A stretch of 64,000 bases of DNA from JAXGRD01 sp050946655. Its GTDB lineage: Bacteria; Bacillota; Clostridia; Peptostreptococcales; Anaerovoracaceae. The stretch is taken from contig JBMNVE010000001.1 of the NCBI GenBank assembly GCA_050946655.1, forward strand, positions 73,458-137,457, in the 5' to 3' direction. The first letter of the stretch is position 1. Every line of letters starts with the position of its first letter. Below the pieces are notes generated by a model. That model worked only from the letters and a program-made list of their open reading frames with translations, ran no database searches and was not told the origin of the DNA. Shown here one piece after another: positions 32,614 to 39,970 of this stretch. The position numbers and the translations under genes are program-made.

Positions 32614-34173
32614 TTACTCCCCTCCTTTCAGATTCATCACTTCATCCTTAAAGATACGTTCGTCCATGATCTTCAGGTTCTCGTCTATTTTTGGCTTGAA
32701 GTCCATTTGACCCAACACCTGTGTTTCCAAATCGATTCCCGGCGCGATCTCCGTTAGGTACAGGCCGTCATCTCTCAGTTCAAATACAGCACGTTCCGTG
32801 ATGTACATGACCTTCTGCCCGATTTTCTGAGCGTATTCGCCACTGAAGGTGATCTGTTCCACCTCTTCTTTGAACTTGCTCATCTTTCCTTCAGTTGTGA
32901 TCTCCAGTTTGCCGTCCCCTGTGGCGACTTTCAGACCGCCTGCAGTAAAGGTCCCGCAGAAGAAAACTTCCTTTGCATTCTGAGTGATGTTGATGAAGCC
33001 ACCGCAACCGGAAAGTCTGGGCCCAAACTTACTTACGTTGATATTCCCCATGGCGTCCATCTGGGCCAGACCCAGGAAAGCCAGGTCAATACCGCCGCCA
33101 TCATAGAAGTCAAACTGTTCGTGATGAGCCAGGATACATTCCGGGTTTACCGCCGCACCGAACCGGATGCCGCCGGAAGGCACGCCACCAATGGGACCGG
33201 CTTCTACCGTCAGGGTCATATAATCGCCGATGCCTTCTTCGTTGGCCACTGCTGAGATGAACTCGGGAATACCGATACCTAAATTGACAATGGTATCCTC
33301 TCGCAGTTCCATGGCTGCTCTCCTTCCGATGATCTTCTTTGCGGAAAGAGGAGGTGCCGGAATGCTGCTGAGGGGTATCTTCACCTCTCCTGTGAGAGAG
33401 GGATCAAATTCACAGTCGTATGTCTGCTGGTGATCCTTGGGGTCGGAAATCACTAAAGCATCTACATATATTCTGGGGATTTTGACCATTCTCGGGTCAA
33501 GGCTCCCGCCTTCTACGATTTTTTCCACCTGAACGATGACCTTACCGCCGGTGTTCTTGGCCGCTTGAGCCAAGGCCGTTACTTCTCCTTCGGCCACTTC
33601 CCTGTGCATGGTCACGTTGCCGTATTCGTCCGCATAGGAACCTCTAATAAAGGCTACGTCGATGGGGAAGGACTTATACAGCAATTTCTCTTCTCCCAGC
33701 ACATCAATCAACTCAACGATATTCTCCTTGGTAATGTCATTGAGCTTTCCGCCCCCGTTTCTGGGGTCTACAAATGTATTGAGTCCTACATGGGTAATGG
33801 TTCCGGGTCTTCCCGCCGCAATGTCCCTGCAAAGCTGTGAGAGGGTTCCCTGGGGAAGGTTGTAACCTTCGATCTCATTGTTCATGATCAGTTCACCCAA
33901 GGTGGCTGCAGTGTTGTAGTGACCTGCGATCACACGCTTGGTCATCCCTTTATGGGCTACATGATCACCACCGCGGCCATCTCTGTTTCCTTGAGACCCT
34001 GCATAGAAGTAAGTGATCCCCTTGGGGCTCCCCGTATCCAGGAACCTCTGTTCCATGGCTCCAATGAGGGATTCAGGAATTGCACTGCTGACAAATCCAC
34101 TAGATGCGACGGTCATTCCGTCCTGGACCATTTCAGCGGCTTCCTGTGGAGTAATAACCTTTGCTTTCTTCAT
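32614..34173 (-). CDS. Acyl-CoA:acetate CoA-transferase, family I (Pct/YdiF type)
   Basis: A 519-residue two-domain CoA-transferase with both halves in one chain. N-terminal half: TVASSGFVSSAIPESL and YFYAGSQGNRDGRGGDHVAHKG. C-terminal half: NLGIGIPEFISAVANEEG then TLTVEAGPIGGVPSGG, in which Glu324 is the expected thioester-forming residue; the same number is reported for the Clostridium propionicum enzyme. It would move CoA from acetyl-CoA to an organic acid or back. The start at 34173 (AGGAG upstream) is preferred over an ATG six codons earlier. First gene of the six-gene fermentation operon. Confidence 0.92.
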   Translation of the reverse strand: MKKAKVITPQEAAEMVQDGMTVASSGFVSSAIPESLIGAMEQRFLDTGSPKGITYFYAGSQGNRDGRGGDHVAHKGMTKRVIAGHYNTAATLGELIMNNEIEGYNLPQGTLSQLCRDIAAGRPGTITHVGLNTFVDPRNGGGKLNDITKENIVELIDVLGEEKLLYKSFPIDVAFIRGSYADEYGNVTMHREVAEGEVTALAQAAKNTGGKVIVQVEKIVEGGSLDPRMVKIPRIYVDALVISDPKDHQQTYDCEFDPSLTGEVKIPLSSIPAPPLSAKKIIGRRAAMELREDTIVNLGIGIPEFISAVANEEGIGDYMTLTVEAGPIGGVPSGGIRFGAAVNPECILAHHEQFDFYDGGGIDLAFLGLAQMDAMGNINVSKFGPRLSGCGGFINITQNAKEVFFCGTFTAGGLKVATGDGKLEITTEGKMSKFKEEVEQITFSGEYAQKIGQKVMYITERAVFELRDDGLYLTEIAPGIDLETQVLGQMDFKPKIDENLKIMDERIFKDEVMNLKGGE

Positions 34174-34251
34174 ATCATCTTCTCCTAACATAACGTTTTC
34201 TGAAATCCATTATTGTTCAGAAAATTGAAATATAATTATGCTACTATAGCA

Positions 34252-34280
34252 AGTGTAACACCCTGTTAAGCTTTTGACAA
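34252..34280 (-). promoter_or_regulatory. Predicted promoter of the CoA-transferase/etf operon
   Basis: Minus strand TTGTCA, 17-base spacer, TACACT, about 75 bases before the CoA-transferase start. Confidence 0.6.
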
Positions 34281-34642
34281 CCTAAGTTTGTTAAAAAACT
34301 GTTTTTTGTTTTATTGTATTTTTTTTGAAACTTGTTTTTTATCGCCCTATCGTTGAAAACTGAACAATCCCCCATTTTTCAGTGATAATCTTGTATACAA
34401 TACACATGATTCCTCTTTTGCAAAAATATCGTTATTTAATTAACAATTCCTATTTCCTACCTTTTTGGAATGATTTTCATTTCCTGTTTCTGCCATTTTT
34501 TTTGGCGTTTTTTTCATAAAAACCACAGTGAATTTACCATGATTTTCCAAACCGGGGCCAGGTCTATAGCGTGTTCACTAGTTTTTTAAGATGTTATAGG
34601 CAAATTTCAAGCACCAAACAGGTTCGATCAGGCGGGAATTAC

Positions 34643-34671
34643 TTGTATTACGACGATGATTATGATATCTT
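34643..34671 (+). promoter_or_regulatory. Predicted promoter of the nadABC-niaR operon
   Basis: TTGTAT, 17-base spacer ending TGA, then TATCTT. Predicted start of transcription is about 35 bases before nadA. Confidence 0.55.
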
Positions 34672-34684
34672 TATCTGCAAATGC

Positions 34685-34700
34685 AACTGACAAGACAGTT
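34685..34700. promoter_or_regulatory. Candidate NiaR operator
   Basis: Short dyad AACTG / CAGTT around six bases, between the promoter and the nadA start. The operon encodes the NiaR repressor, which in relatives binds dyads at nad promoters; assignment by position only. Confidence 0.35.
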
Positions 34701-34712
34701 AAGAGGAGTGAA

Positions 34713-35618
34713 ATGGATCACAAAAAAGCGATCGATGAATTGCGCAAAGAAAAGAATATATTGATATTAGCCCACTACTATGTGGACGGTGAATTGCAGG
34801 ACATTGCGGATATTGTGGGAGATTCCTACCAGCTGGCCAAGGAGGCACAAGAGACCGATAAGGATATCATCTGCTTTCTTGGAGTGAACTTTATGGGCGA
34901 AAGTGCAAAAATACTCAGCCCGGACAAAAAGGTCATCATGCCGGATCTTTCGGCCGATTGCCCCATGGCCCATATGGTCACGGTGGAAAAGATCCGGGAA
35001 ATGCGGGACAAGTACGAGGACCTTGCCGTTGTGGCATACGTAAATACGACAGCTGAGATCAAGACAGCAGCCGATGTCTGTGTGACATCTTCCAACGGAG
35101 AAAAGATTGTCGGCGCTCTTCCCAACAAGAATATCTTCTTTGTGCCCGATCGGAATCTAGGCAGTTATATTGCCGGCAAATTGGAGGACAAGAACATCGT
35201 CTGCAACGATGGTTACTGCCCCATTCACAACCGGATCACCAAAGAAGAAGTAGCAAGGCAAGTGGAGAAGCATCCAAAGGCTAAGGTCTGTATCCATCCG
35301 GAGAGCCCTCCGGAAACCCTGCCCTATGGCGACTGCATCGGCTCTACGGCCATGCTTCTGGAGTATGTGAAGACATCTCCTGCCAAGGAGTTCATTATCG
35401 TGACAGAAGAAGGTATCCTTCATCAAATGAAGAAATATCGGCCCGATGCTACGTTTTATCTGCCCAGAAAGAATCAAGTCTGTGAAGACATGAAGTTCAA
35501 CACGGTGGAAAAATTATATCAATGTCTAAAGGATGAAACCGGTGAAATTGTTTTAGACGATGAAACCATCAGAAAGGCAACTGATTCTCTGGAGAAAATG
35601 ATGGAGCTGAGCAAGTGA
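34713..35618 (+). CDS. nadA: Quinolinate synthase
   Basis: A 301-residue NadA that condenses iminoaspartate with dihydroxyacetone phosphate to quinolinate, using one [4Fe-4S] cluster. The family's AHYYVDGELQDIADIVGDSY start, CFLGVNFMGESAKIL, VAYVNTTAEIKT and the cluster Cys in PDLSADCPMA, NDGYCPIHNRI and near the C-terminus are visible. An ATG at 34713 behind AGGAGTGA is chosen; an ATG 19 codons upstream overlaps the promoter. Ends with a GTGA overlap with nadB. Confidence 0.95.
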   Translation: MDHKKAIDELRKEKNILILAHYYVDGELQDIADIVGDSYQLAKEAQETDKDIICFLGVNFMGESAKILSPDKKVIMPDLSADCPMAHMVTVEKIREMRDKYEDLAVVAYVNTTAEIKTAADVCVTSSNGEKIVGALPNKNIFFVPDRNLGSYIAGKLEDKNIVCNDGYCPIHNRITKEEVARQVEKHPKAKVCIHPESPPETLPYGDCIGSTAMLLEYVKTSPAKEFIIVTEEGILHQMKKYRPDATFYLPRKNQVCEDMKFNTVEKLYQCLKDETGEIVLDDETIRKATDSLEKMMELSK

Positions 35619-36919
35619 AGGAATACTATGATGTAGTGATCGTCGGAACAGGACTAGCCGGACTTTCCTGTGCACTACATCTGAGTGAAGATAAGTCCGT
35701 CGCCCTCCTTGCTAAAGAAGATGTCTTTGACTGCGATTCCTATCTTGCCCAAGGAGGGATATCCGCTTTACATGGAGATGAAAACCCGGAGGACTATGTT
35801 CAAGACACCTTGAAAGCCGGCCATTACCGGGGAAATCGGGAGGTGGTGCAGCAAGTTGTACTGGCATCTCCTCTCGTGATCCGTGAACTGATCTCTTTCG
35901 GTGTTCCCTTCAATCAAAAGAAGGACGGTTCCTACCACCTCCATCGAGAAGGTGGCCACCGGCGAGAGCGGATCTACCATTCAGAAGACTATACCGGCAA
36001 AGCCATCATCGACACCCTCTACGGACAGGTGGAAAAAAGAGATCATATCCACATCCTTCCCCATTGCATCTGCTATGATCTGCTGGTGGCAGATGACACT
36101 TGCCGAGGAGTTCAGGTAAAGACAGGGGATGACTACAGGGTGATCTATGCCGGGGAAGTGATCCTGGCCACCGGCGGGATCGGAGGGATCTTCCCATCCT
36201 CAACAAATTTTCCGTCTCTCACGGGAGACGGCCTTGCCATGGCTTTGAAATACAAAGTTCCGGTGGACAACATCCACTGGATCCAGATCCACCCTACCGT
36301 TTTCTATAAAAAAGGGCCCGGTCGGAAGCTACTGATCACCGAAGCCATCCGGGGAGAAGGCGGTATCATACTGAACCACCGAGGGGAACGCTTCGTAGAC
36401 GAACTGCAGCCACGGGACGTGGTGACCGGTGCCATTCTCGAAGAACAACTGAAGGATGACAAGGATCATGTCTATCTTTCTTTGGAGAAGATACCGAAGA
36501 AGATCATTGTAGAAAAATACCCCACCATATACAACGGTTGTTTGGAGCGGGGCATAGATATCACCCGTGAGCCCATTCCTATTTCTCCCGGGCAGCACTA
36601 TCACATGGGCGGTATCGCAGTGGATATCTACGGGAGGACGGCCATGCCCGGGTTGTATGCCATCGGCGAAGTGGCTTCTACGGGTCTTCACGGCAAAAAT
36701 CGGCTTGCCTCCAATTCCCTTCTGGAAGCCTATTTCTACGGAAAGTCAGCGGCGGAACACATCAATGAGAGCATCAAGGATAAAGGGAAGTTTCCAAAGC
36801 CATCCCACCACGATAGTAGCAAAGGAAGGCTGGCGGAATACAAGGATATGCTGATCAACGAAATCAAGAGAAAGGATGTACACTTCTATGAACAATGGCT
36901 TGCTGATAAAGATGCGTAA
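35615..36919 (+). CDS. nadB: L-aspartate oxidase
   Basis: A 434-residue flavoprotein that oxidises aspartate to iminoaspartate for NAD synthesis; anaerobes use fumarate as electron acceptor. The FAD loop is VVIVGTGLAGLSCALHL; then LAQGGISALHGDENP, ATGGIGGIFPSSTNFPSLTGDG, and the C-terminal MGGIAVDIYGRTAMPGLYAIGE. It is about 100 residues shorter than E. coli NadB because the C-terminal helical domain is reduced, as in many clostridia. Start is GTG at 35615, overlapping the nadA stop. Confidence 0.93.
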   Translation: MKEYYDVVIVGTGLAGLSCALHLSEDKSVALLAKEDVFDCDSYLAQGGISALHGDENPEDYVQDTLKAGHYRGNREVVQQVVLASPLVIRELISFGVPFNQKKDGSYHLHREGGHRRERIYHSEDYTGKAIIDTLYGQVEKRDHIHILPHCICYDLLVADDTCRGVQVKTGDDYRVIYAGEVILATGGIGGIFPSSTNFPSLTGDGLAMALKYKVPVDNIHWIQIHPTVFYKKGPGRKLLITEAIRGEGGIILNHRGERFVDELQPRDVVTGAILEEQLKDDKDHVYLSLEKIPKKIIVEKYPTIYNGCLERGIDITREPIPISPGQHYHMGGIAVDIYGRTAMPGLYAIGEVASTGLHGKNRLASNSLLEAYFYGKSAAEHINESIKDKGKFPKPSHHDSSKGRLAEYKDMLINEIKRKDVHFYEQWLADKDA

Positions 36920-37745
36920 AACCATAGAGTTGGCCCTGCTGGAGGACATGGATCACGGGGATCACTCTTCTTGGGGGATATTTGACGAGACCCAAAAGGC
37001 AACGGTGGACTTGACCGCCAAGGAAGATGGTATTTTGTGTGGGATCCAAGTCTTTGCGGAAACTTTTTACCTGCTGGATCCCGAGACGGAAGTCCAATTG
37101 TTTTCCCATGATGGGGATGCCATCCAAAAGGGCGATCTCATCGGAAAGGTCACCGGTACTGTACCCACCCTTCTTTCCGCAGAGCGAGTTGCATTGAACT
37201 TCCTGGGGAGGATGAGCGGCATCGCTACGGCCACCGGCAAAATGGCAAAGCGCCTGGATGGAACAAAAACAAGGATCACCGATACTCGAAAGACTGCACC
37301 CGGCCTGCGTATCTTCGACAAATATGCCGTAACCGTAGGGGGCGGAGTCAATCATCGATACAATCTTTCTTCCGGTGTCATGCTTAAGGATAACCATATT
37401 GCCGCTGCGGGGAGCATCAAAAAAGCGGTGGAAAAGGTCAGAGAGAAAGTGTCCTTCATGACAAAGATCGAGGTGGAAGCGGAAAACTTGGACATGGTGA
37501 AAGAAGCTCTGGAAACAGGCTGTGATGTGATCATGCTGGATAACATGGATGTCCCCACCATGAAAGAAGCCGTCGACCTCATCGGCGATAGAGCGCTGGT
37601 AGAAATCTCCGGGAATGTGACGGAAGAAAACCTCTCTACTTATGCGAATCTCGGTGCAGATGTGATTTCTTCAGGCGCCATCACTCACTCGGTGAAGGTC
37701 CTTGATCTGTCCATGAAGAATATGAGAATATTGGAGGGGAGATAG
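36888..37745 (+). CDS. nadC: Nicotinate-nucleotide pyrophosphorylase (carboxylating)
   Basis: A 285-residue quinolinate phosphoribosyltransferase that makes nicotinate mononucleotide. Signatures: ALLEDMDHGDHSS, SAERVALNFLGRMSGIAT, TRITDTRKTAPGLRIFDKYAV, GGGVNHRYNLSSGVMLKDNH, and KIEVEAENLDMV. The start at 36888 gives MNNGLLIK, which fits the family N-terminus, and overlaps nadB by 32 bases; ATG codons at 36876 and 36912 are alternatives. Third gene of the NAD operon. Confidence 0.93.
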   Translation: MNNGLLIKMRKTIELALLEDMDHGDHSSWGIFDETQKATVDLTAKEDGILCGIQVFAETFYLLDPETEVQLFSHDGDAIQKGDLIGKVTGTVPTLLSAERVALNFLGRMSGIATATGKMAKRLDGTKTRITDTRKTAPGLRIFDKYAVTVGGGVNHRYNLSSGVMLKDNHIAAAGSIKKAVEKVREKVSFMTKIEVEAENLDMVKEALETGCDVIMLDNMDVPTMKEAVDLIGDRALVEISGNVTEENLSTYANLGADVISSGAITHSVKVLDLSMKNMRILEGR

Positions 37746-37747
37746 AT

Positions 37748-38299
37748 GTGATGATGCAGGGAAAAAAACAGGGCATTACGCCCCTTGAAGGCGAAGACCG
37801 CCGAGCACAAATATTGAGAACCATCGCGGCAAGTGATGTGCCCATCAGCGGCTCTAAACTTGCCATGGAGTTCGGCGTCAGCCGCCAAGTCATCGTTCAG
37901 GATATCGCTTTATTGAAGGCCGCCGGAGAAGATATCCTCTCCACCGTCCGCGGTTATCATTGTCTTTCCCCAAAAGACTCCAGAAAGTATATCTATGTGG
38001 AACACGGACGGGAACAGATGGAAGAAGAACTGATCACCATCGTGGATAATGGTGGCCTCATCATCAATACGGGGATAGAGCATCCCATTTATGGGAAGGT
38101 ACAGGTGGACATGAACATATCTTCCCGAAAGGATGTAAAGGCATTTATCCAAAAGTCCCTTGCAGATGACTTCTCTCCCCTCTCCGCCTTGACCTCGGGA
38201 AAACACTTCCATCTGGTGGAAACACAAAGCCCTGAGGATATGCAGGGCATTTTCGCTGCCCTTGGGGAAATCGGCATCTTACAGAAGAAAAGCAAATAG
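37748..38299 (+). CDS. niaR: NiaR-type transcriptional repressor of NAD synthesis
   Basis: A 183-residue regulator with an N-terminal HTH_11 domain (RRAQILRTIAASDVPISGSK then LAMEFGVSRQVIVQDIALLK) and a C-terminal 3H domain whose conserved His occur in NTGIEHPIYGKVQVDM and SGKHFHLVE. NiaR proteins sense nicotinic acid and repress nad genes and niacin uptake genes. It is the last gene of the nadABC operon and so is probably self-regulated. Start at 37748 is GTG, followed by two in-frame ATG codons; GGAGGGGAG is upstream. Confidence 0.9.
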   Translation: MMMQGKKQGITPLEGEDRRAQILRTIAASDVPISGSKLAMEFGVSRQVIVQDIALLKAAGEDILSTVRGYHCLSPKDSRKYIYVEHGREQMEEELITIVDNGGLIINTGIEHPIYGKVQVDMNISSRKDVKAFIQKSLADDFSPLSALTSGKHFHLVETQSPEDMQGIFAALGEIGILQKKSK

Positions 38300-38302
38300 A
38301 AA

Positions 38303-38530
38303 TCAGTTTTTCTTTTTCTTCTTTCCTGCCTTTTCGTCCTTCTTGATCTTACCCTTATTTTCTTGCTTCTTCATCAACTTCTTGATGTCCTTCTTACAAT
38401 CGCCGCACTTGGATCCGGCGCCTGTGGCTTTTTCTACGTCTTTATATGACTTAGCCCCCTTATCCATGGCCACCAAAACATCACCATAGGTTACCTTCTT
38501 ACATTTACATATTTTCTTGTCCTTATCCAT
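38303..38530 (-). CDS. BFD-like [2Fe-2S] protein with Lys-rich tail
   Basis: A 75-residue protein with four Cys in the Fer2_BFD arrangement: ICKCKKVTYGDV near the N-terminus and GAGSKCGDCKKDIKK near residue 40. This domain, known from bacterioferritin-associated ferredoxin and from NirB, binds a [2Fe-2S] cluster. The last ~25 residues are nearly all Lys, Glu, Asp and Gly. ATG at 38530 follows AAGGAG. It converges on niaR with four bases between stops and lies downstream of the flavodiiron protein in the same direction, which hints at a role in iron or redox stress. Confidence 0.8.
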   Translation of the reverse strand: MDKDKKICKCKKVTYGDVLVAMDKGAKSYKDVEKATGAGSKCGDCKKDIKKLMKKQENKGKIKKDEKAGKKKKKN

Positions 38531-38680
38531 TCCGCTCACTCCTTTCTTTCCATGGTCTCAAACTCTTCATTGGTACACTTATTTTACCACAAGGATCTCT
38601 TTTCATTCATGGGATTTGTCGATTCAGAAAAAAGCCTAAACCGGCATCCTGCTTGAGGCATATGCTTTTCCTTCCACACA

Positions 38681-38707
38681 AAGAGGAGACGGCATACGCC
38701 GTCCCCC
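38681..38707 (-). terminator. Probable terminator after the flavodiiron protein gene
   Basis: Stem GGAGACGGC / GCCGTCCCC with a 4-base loop, followed on the minus strand by TCTTTG. About 40 bases past the stop. Confidence 0.55.
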
Positions 38708-38742
38708 TTTCTGATCCATACCCCCTTTTCAGAAATCGATCA

Positions 38743-39957
38743 TTACTCTTCTTCGTTGACAGAGTCGATCAGGGCTTCCACCAGGCTGTCCATCTGAGGC
38801 AGACTGTTTTCATCCAGTGCCGAAAGCAAGGATGGCTGCTCATTGAGAACTGTGATTTCCTTCATTTCCTCATCCAAGAACTCCGCCATGAGGCTGCCGG
38901 ACTTAGGCGCCCAGGAACCGTTTTCGATGACGGCAAATGTTCTCTTCTGCAGATTCAACGCCTTCATATCCATGAGGAAATTGTGCATCAGTGGGTACAT
39001 CCCCAAATTGTAGGTCACAGAGGCCAGCACTACGTGAGACAACCGGAAAGTCTCGGCAATGAGTGTGGATACATGTGTGTTGGAGACATCGTACATGACC
39101 ACGTTGGTCACGCCGCCTTCCACCAACTTGCTGGCCAGCACCGTGGCTGCACTCTCAGTATTGCCGTACATGGATGCGTATACGATCATGATGCCCTTTT
39201 CTTCCGGCTCATATCTGCTCCACTTGTCATATTTCTCGATGAGATAGCCAAGGTCCTTTCTCCAAACAGGACCGTGTAGGGGGCAGAGCATCTTGATGTC
39301 GATGGTTCCCGCCTTCTTGAGGAGAGCCTGGACGTGAGGTCCGTACTTTCCTACGATGTTTGTGTAATAACGCCTGGCATCGTCGATCCAGTCTCTATCA
39401 AAGTCCACTTCATCGGCAAAGAGCTTGCCGTTGAGAGCTCCAAAAGATCCGAAGGCATCTGCTGCGAAGAGCACGCCGTTGGTGGTGTCGAAGGATACCA
39501 TGGCCTCAGGCCAGTGGACCATGGGCGCATAGACGAAGAGGACTTCGTGTTTTCCGAAGGACTGAGTGTCTCCTTCCACTACTTCTCTCATCTCATGGCC
39601 GTCGATCTTGAAGCCGAACTGGCGCATCATCATAAAGGCTTTCTCCGTACTGATGATGGTCACTTCCGGATACCTGATGAGAATCTCCTCAATGGAAGCA
39701 CCGTGATCCGGCTCCATGTGGTTGATCACCAGATAGTCAAGGGGTCTTCCGTCCAGCACATGCTCTACGTTTTCAAAGAACTGCTTCCCTGCGGACCAAT
39801 CCACAGTGTCAAAGAGTGCTGTTTTTTCGTCCATGAGCAAGTATGCGTTGTAGGATACTCCTCTTGGAATGGGGTGAATGTTTTCAAAAAGATGTAGTCT
39901 CCTGTCGTTCCCGCCGACCCAGTAGAGATCATCCGTAACTTTTCTTACACAATGCAT
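38743..39957 (-). CDS. fprA: Flavodiiron protein (FprA-type O2/NO reductase)
   Basis: A 404-residue flavodiiron protein: N-terminal metallo-beta-lactamase-like diiron domain and C-terminal flavodoxin domain. Diiron ligands His80, Glu82, Asp84 and His85 are in NHMEPDHGAS, with further ligands in APMVHWPEAMV, AADAFGSFG and LCPLHGPVW. The FMN loop is IVYASMYGNTESA. The family reduces O2 to water, or NO to N2O, with electrons from rubredoxin. It starts 13 bases after a gene whose product ends in a rubredoxin domain, which is a strong hint that the two proteins are redox partners. ATG at 39957 follows AGGAGG. Confidence 0.95.
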   Translation of the reverse strand: MHCVRKVTDDLYWVGGNDRRLHLFENIHPIPRGVSYNAYLLMDEKTALFDTVDWSAGKQFFENVEHVLDGRPLDYLVINHMEPDHGASIEEILIRYPEVTIISTEKAFMMMRQFGFKIDGHEMREVVEGDTQSFGKHEVLFVYAPMVHWPEAMVSFDTTNGVLFAADAFGSFGALNGKLFADEVDFDRDWIDDARRYYTNIVGKYGPHVQALLKKAGTIDIKMLCPLHGPVWRKDLGYLIEKYDKWSRYEPEEKGIMIVYASMYGNTESAATVLASKLVEGGVTNVVMYDVSNTHVSTLIAETFRLSHVVLASVTYNLGMYPLMHNFLMDMKALNLQKRTFAVIENGSWAPKSGSLMAEFLDEEMKEITVLNEQPSLLSALDENSLPQMDSLVEALIDSVNEEE

Positions 39958-39970
39958 ATTCTAACCTCCT

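Larger units (their letters stand above)
34174..34712. other. 539-base AT-rich divergent control region
   Basis: Between the CoA-transferase operon (minus) and nadA (plus). It contains a promoter for each side (34252-34280 and 34643-34671) and a small dyad near nadA. The central 250 bases are AT rich with T and A runs; I see no gene or RNA class there. Confidence 0.5.

Noticed and set aside
34560..34620. TAGCGTGTTCACTAG-type text upstream of nadA as NiaR site
   Set aside because: It lies upstream of the predicted promoter and lacks a convincing dyad; the smaller dyad at 34685-34700 is better placed.
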